DNA of 5,610 nucleotides from Syntrophales bacterium (GTDB lineage: Bacteria; Desulfobacterota; Syntrophia; Syntrophales; UBA2210). The notes below the pieces were generated by a model. The model saw only the letters and a list, made by a program, of their open reading frames with translations. It made no database searches and was not told where the DNA came from. The translations under genes were made by a program, and so were the position numbers. This document shows, one piece after another, positions 1-5,610 of the stretch. Positions within the stretch are counted from its first letter, which is position 1, and each line of letters opens with the position of its first letter. The DNA lies in NCBI GenBank assembly GCA_028715865.1, contig JAQUQY010000105.1, forward strand, positions 1-5,610. The letters are read 5' to 3'.

Positions 1-63
1 GAGAACCACCTTTTTCAGAAGAGCAATTCCGTCAAGAAAACGCCTGAGCAGACGGGTTTCCTT
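1..63 (-). pseudogene. In-frame continuation of the cysteine desulfurase after the TAA, running off the left edge
   Basis: The same frame stays open for 21 codons after the TAA and still reads like the family: KETRLLRRFLDGIALLKKV. Aligned from memory to typical relatives (I..HE..L.R.LLDGL), it fits without a gap, and the stop sits where a Glu or similar residue is usual. One base change (for example GAA to TAA) would explain it. The desulfurase is therefore probably a recent pseudogene or carries a sequencing error. The active-site Cys region would lie beyond the window. Confidence 0.7.
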
Positions 64-906
64 TTAATGAATAGCGGGGATCCCCGTTTTCATGATGAAG
101 TCGATGCCCGCTCCAAGTCCCGCAATTCCGGGGCTGTTGGGCGTTCCCGATTCAAAACGGTCAGGCATGAAGAGGGGCTGATCTTCCTTTTCGGACAGAC
201 TTCCCGTTCCGCCCCGGAGCAGGGGGGTCATTATCTCCTCGAGGCCCTCACGCAGATAGAGTCCGCCTGTTCCCTGGGGGCCGTATAGTGATTTATGGCC
301 GGCAAAGGCGACAATGTCGATGCCCCATTTCTCAACGTCAATGCCAACGGCTCCGGCTGTCTGGGCCGCGTCAAGGCAGAAAATGACGCCGCGGTCCCTC
401 GCTATTCCGGCCAATTCCTCTATGGGCGTCATGGCGCCGGTCACGTTGGAGGCGTGCGTAATAACGATCATTCTCGTTGCGGGAATAATGGACTCCTCCA
501 CCTTTCGGGGATCCAGTACGCCGTCCTTGCCGAAGGGAATAACCGTGATAGAAGCGCCGGCTGACTCCATGGCGCGCAGGGGCCGCATCACCGAGTTATG
601 TTCCATGCTGGACGTTATTACATGATCTCCGGGCCTGACCAGGCCGGCTATGGCCATGTTCAGACCCACTGTCGTGTTCGCTGTAAAAACTACGCGAAGA
701 GGATCGGAAGATCCCAGGAGCCCTGCCGTTGCTTTCCGGGTACGGAAGATCGCGCGCGCCGTGTCTATGGAAAGCCGGTGTCCCGAACGTCCCGGGTTGG
801 CGCAACCCCGCCTCAGCATATCTCCCATTGCCTCGATTGCCGTTTCGGGCTTGGGCCAGGACGTTGCGGCATTATCGAGATAAATTATGCTTTTTTCATT
901 ATTCAT
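64..906 (-). CDS. Cysteine desulfurase family protein (class V aminotransferase fold), cut short by an in-frame stop
   Basis: This is a PLP-dependent enzyme of the NifS/SufS superfamily, which removes sulfur (or selenium) from cysteine (or selenocysteine) in the cytoplasm. Counting from the start at 906, the product has 280 residues. It opens with the family's YLDNAATSWPKP (9-20). Further motifs are EHNS with the ring-stacking His103, HASNVTG (Asn154), DAAQTAG (Asp179, Gln182), and GHKSLYGPQG with the PLP Schiff-base lysine Lys205. RFESGTPNSPG (250-260) follows. The start at 906 is preferred over the in-frame ATG at 984: the motif begins right after it, a ribosome binding site precedes it, and the extra 26 residues look non-native. 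Related enzymes have about 380 residues, so about 100 C-terminal residues, including the region of the catalytic Cys, are missing after TAA at 64-66. The best family match may be TIGR01977 (EF2568 type), sometimes found with selenium genes. It lies 164 bp behind nrdJ on the same strand. Confidence 0.85.
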   Translation of the reverse strand: MNNEKSIIYLDNAATSWPKPETAIEAMGDMLRRGCANPGRSGHRLSIDTARAIFRTRKATAGLLGSSDPLRVVFTANTTVGLNMAIAGLVRPGDHVITSSMEHNSVMRPLRAMESAGASITVIPFGKDGVLDPRKVEESIIPATRMIVITHASNVTGAMTPIEELAGIARDRGVIFCLDAAQTAGAVGIDVEKWGIDIVAFAGHKSLYGPQGTGGLYLREGLEEIMTPLLRGGTGSLSEKEDQPLFMPDRFESGTPNSPGIAGLGAGIDFIMKTGIPAIH

Positions 907-916
907 TATACAAATG

Positions 917-925
917 CCTTTCTCC
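917..925 (-). promoter_or_regulatory. Ribosome binding site for the cysteine desulfurase
   Basis: On the minus strand this reads GGAGAAAGG, ending 10 nt before the ATG at 906. It supports that start over the longer frame from 984, which has no comparable site directly before it. Confidence 0.55.
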
Positions 926-1070
926 GTTATAATTCTCCAACGCCTGCACCCATTCCGAAGTTCAAAAACCCTTAACTCCGCCACCGGAGAAAGGTCAAAT
1001 TCTTAATATGAATAAATATGGCAAGTTAATTCCCGGAGAGAATATTCCTTAGAAAAATTCCGCCGCTTCG

Positions 1071-3296
1071 CTACGCGCACTCGCTGTAGCCGCAAAGCCT
1101 GCAGACGGCGCAGCCTCCCTCATGTTCAACAATTCCTCCGCAATCGGGGCAGGCGCCTCTGATAAAAGCCGGTTTTTCTCTCACCGAACCATGCCCGTTG
1201 GCGGTCATGTGGGACTGGATAGCCCTGGCGACGGCATCGGCGCAGGACAGTATCTTGTTTTCACCGAACCCGGATGGCGAGTGGCAGGAAATCCCCTGGA
1301 GCTGTTTTATGACCTGCCTGGCCTGGATTCCGCTTCGCCAGGCCAGCGAAACCATGCGTCCGATGGCTTCGCTCTGTGACGCGGCGCATCCTCCCGCTTT
1401 CCCCATGGTGGTGAAGAGTTCAAAGATTCCCCTGTTATCCTCGTTGATTGTAATGTATATGGGGCCGCATCCCGTCTGCATCTGGTAGGTCCATCCTTTT
1501 AGAACCCTGGGACGCTCGCGTTTTACCGGTTGCTGTTCATCATCCCTTCTGATGATTTGTTCCTCGGGCGCGGCCTTTTTCGAGAGAACCTGCCTGTCAC
1601 GCGATCCGTCCCGGTAAATGGTTACACCCTTGCAGCCGAGCTTCCAGGCCAGTTCGTATACGTTAGCCACGTCTTCCACGGTCGCTCCGTTGGCAAAATT
1701 TACGGTTTTGCTAACTGCGTTGTCGGTGTATTTCTGAAAGGCCGCCTGCATTCTGATGTGCGATTCCGGGGAAATGTCGTGGGAGGTAATAAATATTCTT
1801 CTGATATCTGCTGGAATCTCCTCGATATCTTTAAGGGTCCCCTGGCCGGCGATTTTCTGCATCAGTTCCTGCGAATAAAATCCTCCCGCCCTGGCGATTC
1901 GATCAAAAATAGGGTTAACTTCCACGAGAATGTCGTCATCCATTACCTGCCTTACATAGGAAACGGCGAACAGGGGCTCCACGCCAGACGAAGCATTGGC
2001 AATGATGGAAATTGTTCCCGTGGGCGCGATGGTGGTCACCGTTGCGTTGCGTATAGGGGGGTCGCCCCGTTTTTCGAAAAGTGAACCTTTGAAATTCGGA
2101 AATGCTCCTCTCAGCTTCGCCAGTTTTCGTGATGCCTCGTGTCCCTCGTCGTTGATGAATTTCATCAGCACTTCAGCCAATTCGACGGCTTCGTCCGAAT
2201 CGTAGGGAATCCCCAGGAGGATAAGCATGTCCGCCCAGCCCATTACGCCAAGGCCTATCTTCCGGTTTCCCATGGTCATTCGGCTGATTTCCGGCAGAGG
2301 ATAGCGGTTTGCCTCCACTACGTTGTCCAGAAAATGAACGGCCATGTGAACCACCTTTTTCAGGCGATCCCAGGATATGCCGCCCTTTTCCACCATTTTC
2401 CCCAGATTGACAGATCCTAGGTTGCAGGATTCGTATGGAAGCAAAGGCTGCTCACCGCAGGGATTCGTTGATTCGATTATTCCCACGTGGGGAGTCGGAT
2501 TGTCGCGGTTCAGACGGTCAAGAAAAACAATGCCCGGTTCTCCGTTGTCCCATGCCTGGTTGACAATTCGGGAGAAGACCTTGCGGGCGTTCAATGTTCC
2601 CGCTTCCTGACCGTTCCTGGGATTAATCAGGTTATAATTTTCATCTTTCTTGACCGCTTCCATGAATTCCCCGGTTATGCCCACGGAGATGTTGAAGTTA
2701 TTGAGCTGTTTCCTGTCGGCCTTGCACATGATGAAGTCCATTATGTCCGGGTGGTCCACCCGGAGGATGCCCATGTTTGCGCCCCGGCGCGTTCCTCCCT
2801 GCTTGATGGTTTCCGTGGCCACGTCAAAAACACGCATGAAGGAAATGGGGCCGCTGGAAACGCCGGTGGTGCTCTTCACCACGTCGTTGGCAGGGCGAAG
2901 CCTGGAAAAGGAAAACCCCGTTCCACCGCCGGACTTGTGAATCAGCGCCGTGAATTTAACGGCATCGAATATCTCCTCCATGGAATCGCCCACGGGAAGT
3001 ACGAAACAGGCCGACAGCTGACCAAGTTCACGACCGGCATTCATCAGGGTAGGTGAATTGGGCAGAAATTCCAGGTTCGCCATGAGTTCGTAGAATTCGT
3101 CGGAAAGACTTGCCCTGTCAGCGTTTTCGTCGAAGATAATTTCTGCGTCCGCGATGGCCCCGGCGACTCTACGGAACATGTCAGACGGTGTTTCCAGAAC
3201 CTTTCCCGCCTGATCCCGTTTCAAGTAGCGACGCTCAAGAACAGTGACGGCGTTGGCCGCCAAGTGAGGAAGGGACGGGGAAGTATCCTGATTCAT
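1071..3296 (-). CDS. nrdJ: Vitamin B12-dependent (class II) ribonucleoside-diphosphate reductase
   Basis: Reduces ribonucleotides to deoxyribonucleotides using adenosylcobalamin as radical source, so it works with or without oxygen and needs no partner radical subunit. The 741-residue protein is full length for the family. Visible landmarks are NSPTLMNAG (80-88), the first disulfide cysteine in SACF (Cys97), GGGTGFSFSRLRP (123-135), GGTRRGANMG (167-176), the finger-loop NPCGE with Asn278, thiyl-radical Cys280 and Glu282, the second disulfide Cys291 in SCNLGSVNL, and APTGTISIIANASSGVEP (424-441). The spacing of Cys97, Cys280 and Cys291 fits class II enzymes. The C-terminus carries a TSCPD-type domain (about 598-700) and a cysteine-rich tail (Cys716, 719, 729, 732, 735, 740) likely to re-reduce the active site or bind zinc. 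No N-terminal ATP-cone is seen, so overall activity inhibition by dATP is probably absent. The ATG at 3296 follows AAGGAG (3307-3312) with 10 nt spacing. Its own promoter and NrdR sites lie upstream. Confidence 0.97.
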   Translation of the reverse strand: MNQDTSPSLPHLAANAVTVLERRYLKRDQAGKVLETPSDMFRRVAGAIADAEIIFDENADRASLSDEFYELMANLEFLPNSPTLMNAGRELGQLSACFVLPVGDSMEEIFDAVKFTALIHKSGGGTGFSFSRLRPANDVVKSTTGVSSGPISFMRVFDVATETIKQGGTRRGANMGILRVDHPDIMDFIMCKADRKQLNNFNISVGITGEFMEAVKKDENYNLINPRNGQEAGTLNARKVFSRIVNQAWDNGEPGIVFLDRLNRDNPTPHVGIIESTNPCGEQPLLPYESCNLGSVNLGKMVEKGGISWDRLKKVVHMAVHFLDNVVEANRYPLPEISRMTMGNRKIGLGVMGWADMLILLGIPYDSDEAVELAEVLMKFINDEGHEASRKLAKLRGAFPNFKGSLFEKRGDPPIRNATVTTIAPTGTISIIANASSGVEPLFAVSYVRQVMDDDILVEVNPIFDRIARAGGFYSQELMQKIAGQGTLKDIEEIPADIRRIFITSHDISPESHIRMQAAFQKYTDNAVSKTVNFANGATVEDVANVYELAWKLGCKGVTIYRDGSRDRQVLSKKAAPEEQIIRRDDEQQPVKRERPRVLKGWTYQMQTGCGPIYITINEDNRGIFELFTTMGKAGGCAASQSEAIGRMVSLAWRSGIQARQVIKQLQGISCHSPSGFGENKILSCADAVARAIQSHMTANGHGSVREKPAFIRGACPDCGGIVEHEGGCAVCRLCGYSECA

Positions 3297-3340
3297 GGCA
3301 CAATATCTCCTTGTTTAAATGTGTGATGTGCGGGAAGTAT

Positions 3341-3356
3341 ACGCTATATGTAGTGA
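3341..3356 (-). promoter_or_regulatory. NrdR box 2 (downstream), at the nrdJ transcription start
   Basis: The minus strand reads TCACTACATATAGCGT, matching 13 of 16 positions of the NrdR consensus. It starts 30 bp from box 1, close to three helical turns, as in the usual tandem NrdR operators (commonly about 31 bp). It falls at about +2 to +17 relative to the predicted start, a repressor position. Confidence 0.65.
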
Positions 3357-3364
3357 GAGTTTGG

Positions 3365-3393
3365 ATTTGACCACAATATATGGGGGGTGTCAA
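3365..3393 (-). promoter_or_regulatory. Sigma70-type promoter of nrdJ
   Basis: The -35 box is a perfect TTGACA (3388-3393), followed by a 17-nt spacer and TCAAAT (3365-3370, four of six consensus bases). Transcription should start near 3358, giving a leader of about 60 nt before the nrdJ ATG, too short for a cobalamin riboswitch. An alternative -10, TATACT at 3336-3341, lacks a good -35. Confidence 0.65.
3371..3386 (-). promoter_or_regulatory. NrdR box 1 (upstream), within the nrdJ promoter spacer
   Basis: The minus strand reads CCCCCATATATTGTGG, matching 12 of 16 positions of the NrdR consensus ACACwATATATwGTGT; the right half is nearly perfect. It fills the gap between the -35 and -10 boxes, where the ATP/dATP-sensing repressor NrdR would block RNA polymerase. 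The left half is weak (C-rich). Confidence 0.6.
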
Positions 3394-3444
3394 TGGTTTT
3401 TTGCGCCATAACTCCAAAGGACTCCGCCAGTGCAGAATAAGCGT

Positions 3445-3465
3445 CTTACCCTTATGCGGGGTAAG
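3445..3465. repeat. Hairpin-forming inverted repeat
   Basis: CTTACCC (3445-3451) and GGGTAAG (3459-3465) form a perfect 7-bp stem with a 7-nt loop. No T-run follows on either strand, so it is not a typical intrinsic terminator. Its role is unknown. Confidence 0.4.
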
Positions 3466-3504
3466 GTTGCAGCGGATGAATGATATGGTATTGCCTTCGT
3501 GCTA

Positions 3505-3598
3505 GTGCCGTGTCACAGCTAATCCTTCGGAACAAAACTCGCTGCGTGGAGTGCTGGGGCCACGCTGTACGAGTGCACGATAAAGTGTGACACGGTGC
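3505..3598. repeat. Palindromic MITE/REP-like element A (about 94 bp)
   Basis: The ends are GTGCCGTGTCACA (3505-3517) and TGTGACACGGTGC (3586-3598): ten perfectly inverted bases, then two T/G wobbles and a final G-C. Inside lies a second imperfect hairpin: ACTCG (3537-3541) with CGAGT (3570-3574), and GCGTGG (3544-3549) with CCACGC (3560-3565). No coding capacity is present. The layout fits a non-autonomous element mobilised in trans; no target-site duplication was identified with confidence. Confidence 0.55.
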
Positions 3599-3600
3599 TG

Positions 3601-3704
3601 GTGCCGTGTCACAGGCGAAGATTCGCAAGGAATGATCGGGAATATGAAGTTAATAATGAAGACTGAGAATAATTCCTTGCGTCAGTTAAATAGTGACAAG
3701 GTGC
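3601..3704. repeat. Palindromic MITE/REP-like element B (about 104 bp)
   Basis: It begins with the same GTGCCGTGTCAC as element A (3601-3612) and ends with GTGACAAGGTGC (3693-3704). As an inverted repeat the ends give nine Watson-Crick pairs, two G/T wobbles and one mismatch. A perfect 10-bp inner inverted repeat, CGCAAGGAAT (3624-3633) with ATTCCTTGCG (3672-3681), is centred on exactly the same axis (3652.5). The element starts 2 nt after element A and has no gene. Confidence 0.55.
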
Positions 3705-3720
3705 CAGGGAAGCTGTCACT
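3692..3720 (-). terminator. Possible weak terminator downstream of ettA, or degenerate repeat end
   Basis: AGTGACA and TGTCACT form a 7-bp stem with a 15-nt loop, 18 nt past the ettA stop. On the minus strand only ATTTAA follows, not a solid T-run. It overlaps the right end of element B and may be part of the repeat family rather than a dedicated terminator. Confidence 0.3.
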
Positions 3721-3738
3721 GGGCTTGTTCCCGCCTGA

Positions 3739-5424
3739 TCACCTCGTGAGTTGCCTGTATTTAATCCTGTGGGGCTGGTCGGCGTCTTTTCCAAGGCGCT
3801 GCTTCCGGTCCTTTTCATAATCGGAATAGTTTCCCTCGAACCAGTTAACGGTGCCGTCGTCCTCGAATGCCAGAATGTGCGTGGCTGTCCGGTCGAGAAA
3901 CCACCGGTCGTGGCTGATGATGACGGCGCAGCCGGCGAAATGTTCAAGCGCCTCCTCCAGAGCCCGCATGGTGTTCACATCCAGGTCGTTGGTGGGTTCG
4001 TCCAGCAGGAGCACGTTGGCGCCCCGCTTGATGAGCGATGCCAGGTGTACCCGGTTGCGTTCGCCGCCGGATATCATGTTCACTTTTTTCTGCTGGTCCG
4101 TTCCTGTGAAGTTGAAGCGCGAAACGTAGGCCCGGGAGTTCATTTCCCGGTTTCCAAGCATTATAATGTCATTGCCGCCGGAAATGACCTCCCAGATAGT
4201 CTTGTCCGGGTCAAGGGTATCCCGCTCCTGGTCCACGTAGGCGAGAGTGACAGTTTCGCCCACCCTGATGACGCCCGCATCGGGTTCTTCCTGTCCCGTT
4301 ATCATCCTGAAGAGAGTCGTTTTCCCCGCGCCGTTGGGTCCGATGATTCCCACGATTCCTCCCGCCGGCAGCGAAAAGTTCATGTTGTCAAAGAGAAGAC
4401 GGTCGCCGTAGCCTTTCGCAACACCCTCCGCTTCCACCACGATTTTCCCCAGTCTCGGTCCAGGCGGAATATAGATTTCGAGGTCACGTGGAGATTTTTG
4501 GCCGGCCTGGTTCAGAAGGTCATCATAGGCTGTTATGCGGGCCTTGGACTTGGCATGGCGTCCCTTGGGCGACATTCGAATCCATTCCAGTTCCCTCTCC
4601 AGCGTCTTCTGACGCTCCGATTCGCTCTTTTCCTCCTGCTTAAGTCGGTTCTTCTTCTGCTCAAGCCAGGAGGAGTAGTTTCCTTTCCAGGGAATGCCTC
4701 TGCCGCGATCAAGTTCAAGAATCCAGCCTGCCACGTTGTCCAGGAAATAGCGGTCGTGGGTGACGGCGATAACCGTACCTTCATACTGCTGAAGATGGCG
4801 TTCCAGCCATGCCACCGTTTCGGCATCCAGGTGGTTCGTGGGCTCGTCGAGCAGGAGAATATCCGGTTTCTGGAGCAGAAGGCGGCAAAGGGCCACACGT
4901 CGCTTCTCCCCTCCCGAAAGAACCTTTATGGGCAAGTCTTCCGGCGGGCAGCGCAGGGCGTCCATGGCCATTTCCAGCCGGGAGTCGATATCCCAGGCAT
5001 CGAGACGGTCGATGGTTTCCTGCAGCTCTCCCTGACGTTCCATCAGGAGGTTCATCTCATCGTCGGACATGGGCTCGGCGAATTTTTCGCTGATATCGTT
5101 GTACTCACGAACGACGTCCACGATCTCTTTGAGTCCTTCCTCGACCACTGCCTTTACCGTCTTGTCGGGGTCGAGAGCCGGTTCCTGCTCCAGGAACCCC
5201 ACGGTAAAGCCGGGCGTAAGAATGGTCTTTCCCTCATGCTCCCTGTCGACACCGGCCAGAATTCTCAGAAGGGAACTCTTGCCCGAACCGTTCAACCCCA
5301 GGACTCCGATCTTCGCGCCGTAAAAATAGGAAAGAGAAATGTCGGCGAGTACCGCCCTGTTGCCGTAGTACTTGCTGACCCGCATCATGGTGTAGATGAT
5401 TTTGTCCGGTCCTTCACTCATCAT
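3739..5424 (-). CDS. ettA: ABC-F ATPase, energy-dependent translational throttle protein EttA
   Basis: A soluble twin-ATPase translation factor that binds the ribosomal E site and gates entry into elongation according to the ADP/ATP ratio. The 561 residues match the usual EttA length and contain no membrane segment. First ATPase domain: Walker A GLNGSGKSS (43-51), an arm insertion (about 94-140) as in EttA, signature LSGGEKRR (169-176), Walker B LLLDEPTNHLD (190-200) with catalytic Glu194, and switch His223. The charged linker (about 246-305, KGNYSSWLEQKK to RMSPKGRHAKSKARI) is the P-site-tRNA interaction motif. Second domain: Walker A GPNGAGKTT (362-370), signature ISGGERNR (451-458), Walker B LLLDEPTNDLD (472-482) with Glu476, and switch His505. 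All catalytic residues are intact, so this is a functional housekeeping-type factor rather than an antibiotic-resistance ABC-F. The stop is TGA at 3739-3741. Two adjacent ATG codons (5424, 5421) compete as start. Confidence 0.96.
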   Translation of the reverse strand: MMSEGPDKIIYTMMRVSKYYGNRAVLADISLSYFYGAKIGVLGLNGSGKSSLLRILAGVDREHEGKTILTPGFTVGFLEQEPALDPDKTVKAVVEEGLKEIVDVVREYNDISEKFAEPMSDDEMNLLMERQGELQETIDRLDAWDIDSRLEMAMDALRCPPEDLPIKVLSGGEKRRVALCRLLLQKPDILLLDEPTNHLDAETVAWLERHLQQYEGTVIAVTHDRYFLDNVAGWILELDRGRGIPWKGNYSSWLEQKKNRLKQEEKSESERQKTLERELEWIRMSPKGRHAKSKARITAYDDLLNQAGQKSPRDLEIYIPPGPRLGKIVVEAEGVAKGYGDRLLFDNMNFSLPAGGIVGIIGPNGAGKTTLFRMITGQEEPDAGVIRVGETVTLAYVDQERDTLDPDKTIWEVISGGNDIIMLGNREMNSRAYVSRFNFTGTDQQKKVNMISGGERNRVHLASLIKRGANVLLLDEPTNDLDVNTMRALEEALEHFAGCAVIISHDRWFLDRTATHILAFEDDGTVNWFEGNYSDYEKDRKQRLGKDADQPHRIKYRQLTR

Positions 5425-5428
5425 TATG

Positions 5429-5434
5429 CTCCTG
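5429..5434 (-). promoter_or_regulatory. Ribosome binding site of ettA, with start ambiguity
   Basis: The minus strand reads CAGGAG. It lies 4 nt before the first ATG (5424) and 7 nt before the second (5421). The second spacing is nearer the optimum, so the protein may begin at residue 2 (560 residues). The difference has no functional consequence that I can see. Confidence 0.55.
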
Positions 5435-5553
5435 TCTGTCCGGGCTGTCCTGTGCCGCAGAATTATTCACAGTCAAATCAATCTTGATGGCCTCGTAAAA
5501 AGTGTTTTTTCATATAACCAATAGAAATAATTGTATATTTCTTCATTTTTTGG

Positions 5554-5582
5554 TTGACATCATTTTGTCAAAATGGTATGAA
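5554..5582 (+). promoter_or_regulatory. Rightward sigma70-type promoter for a gene beyond the right edge
   Basis: A perfect -35 TTGACA (5554-5559) is followed by a 17-nt spacer and TATGAA (5577-5582). A start near 5589 and AGGTGA at the very end (5605-5610), a possible Shine-Dalgarno, suggest that a plus-strand gene begins just outside the window, divergent from ettA. Confidence 0.5.
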
Positions 5583-5590
5583 TCATGATT
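5554..5590. promoter_or_regulatory. Operator-like palindromes over the divergent promoter
   Basis: Three small palindromes overlap this promoter: TTGACA-6-TGTCAA (5554-5571), ATTTTG-T-CAAAAT (5562-5574) and AATCATGATT (5581-5590, at the predicted start). Such placement fits binding of a dimeric repressor, possibly autoregulation of the neighbouring gene. The regulator cannot be named. AT-rich sequence makes some palindromes likely by chance. Confidence 0.35.
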
Positions 5591-5610
5591 AATATCAACT
5601 ATATAGGTGA

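Larger units (their letters stand above)
3421..3738. other. Gene-free repeat-rich spacer between ettA and nrdJ
   Basis: No credible gene lies here; the only sizeable open frames lack family motifs and proper ribosome binding sites. I see no tRNA. The stretch is instead built of inverted repeats: a 7-bp hairpin at 3445-3465, two adjacent palindromic elements at 3505-3598 and 3601-3704, and a 7-bp inverted repeat at 3692-3720. It looks like a landing zone for small mobile or REP-like repeats. Confidence 0.6.

Noticed and set aside
907..984. N-terminal extension of the desulfurase to the ATG at 984
   Set aside because: The 26 extra residues are unlike the family N-terminus, and a ribosome binding site sits correctly before the ATG at 906.
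978..991. CTCCG/CGGAG hairpin between nrdJ and the desulfurase as a terminator
   Set aside because: The stem is only 5 bp and the T-run begins several bases after it on the minus strand, interrupted by TTAAGGG; too weak to call.
1040..1047. GAATATTC palindrome downstream of nrdJ
   Set aside because: An 8-bp AT-rich palindrome is expected by chance and has no supporting context.
1530..2084. Plus-strand open frame of 184 codons inside nrdJ
   Set aside because: It is antisense to conserved NrdJ sequence, with no recognisable domain.
3297..3420. Cobalamin riboswitch before nrdJ
   Set aside because: The predicted leader is only about 60 nt, and I see no conserved B12-box-like sequence.
3587..3820. 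Plus-strand open frame of 77 codons across the repeat region
   Set aside because: It runs through the palindromic repeats into the antisense of ettA, with no motif and no good ribosome binding site.
3751..5487. Long plus-strand open frame (578 codons) opposite ettA
   Set aside because: It is antisense to a clearly real ABC-F gene, shows no family motif, and its composition follows from the codon bias of the minus-strand gene.

Overview
The window carries three protein-coding regions, all on the minus strand, so they are read from right to left. In transcription order they are an ABC-F translation factor of the EttA type (3739-5424), a class II (vitamin B12-dependent) ribonucleotide reductase NrdJ (1071-3296), and a cysteine desulfurase-family PLP enzyme (906 leftwards). 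The desulfurase is broken by an in-frame TAA at 64-66 and runs off the left edge. The GC content is moderate. A B12-dependent reductase next to a NifS-like enzyme suits an anaerobic or facultative bacterium. The protein style and intergenic repeats suggest the Desulfobacterota (former Deltaproteobacteria), but this is inference, not something the window proves.

Region by region. Positions 1-906 hold the desulfurase with its stop and the in-frame continuation after it. Positions 907-1070 are a short spacer with its ribosome binding site and no convincing terminator. Positions 1071-3296 are nrdJ. Positions 3297-3420 are its control region: a sigma70-type promoter (perfect TTGACA, 17-nt spacer) with two 16-bp NrdR-box-like sites 30 bp apart, one filling the promoter spacer and one just past the predicted transcription start. 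No B12 riboswitch is visible there. Positions 3421-3738 hold no gene but are full of inverted repeats. Two adjacent palindromic elements of about 94 and 104 bp share the terminal sequence GTGCCGTGTCAC and look like non-autonomous MITE or REP/BIME-type elements. Positions 3739-5424 are ettA. Positions 5425-5610 are a divergent intergenic region with a good rightward promoter embedded in small palindromes, and a possible Shine-Dalgarno sequence at the right edge for a gene outside the window.

The three genes do not form one pathway. NrdJ makes deoxyribonucleotides for DNA synthesis, EttA couples ribosome entry into elongation to cellular energy state, and the desulfurase mobilises sulfur (or possibly selenium) from cysteine. 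nrdJ has its own promoter and is separated from ettA by 442 bp of repeats, so it is probably an independent transcription unit. The desulfurase may be read through from nrdJ. The most notable features are the nested palindromic repeats, the tandem NrdR operator and the nonsense codon in the desulfurase. I found no clear sign of a new multi-gene system.
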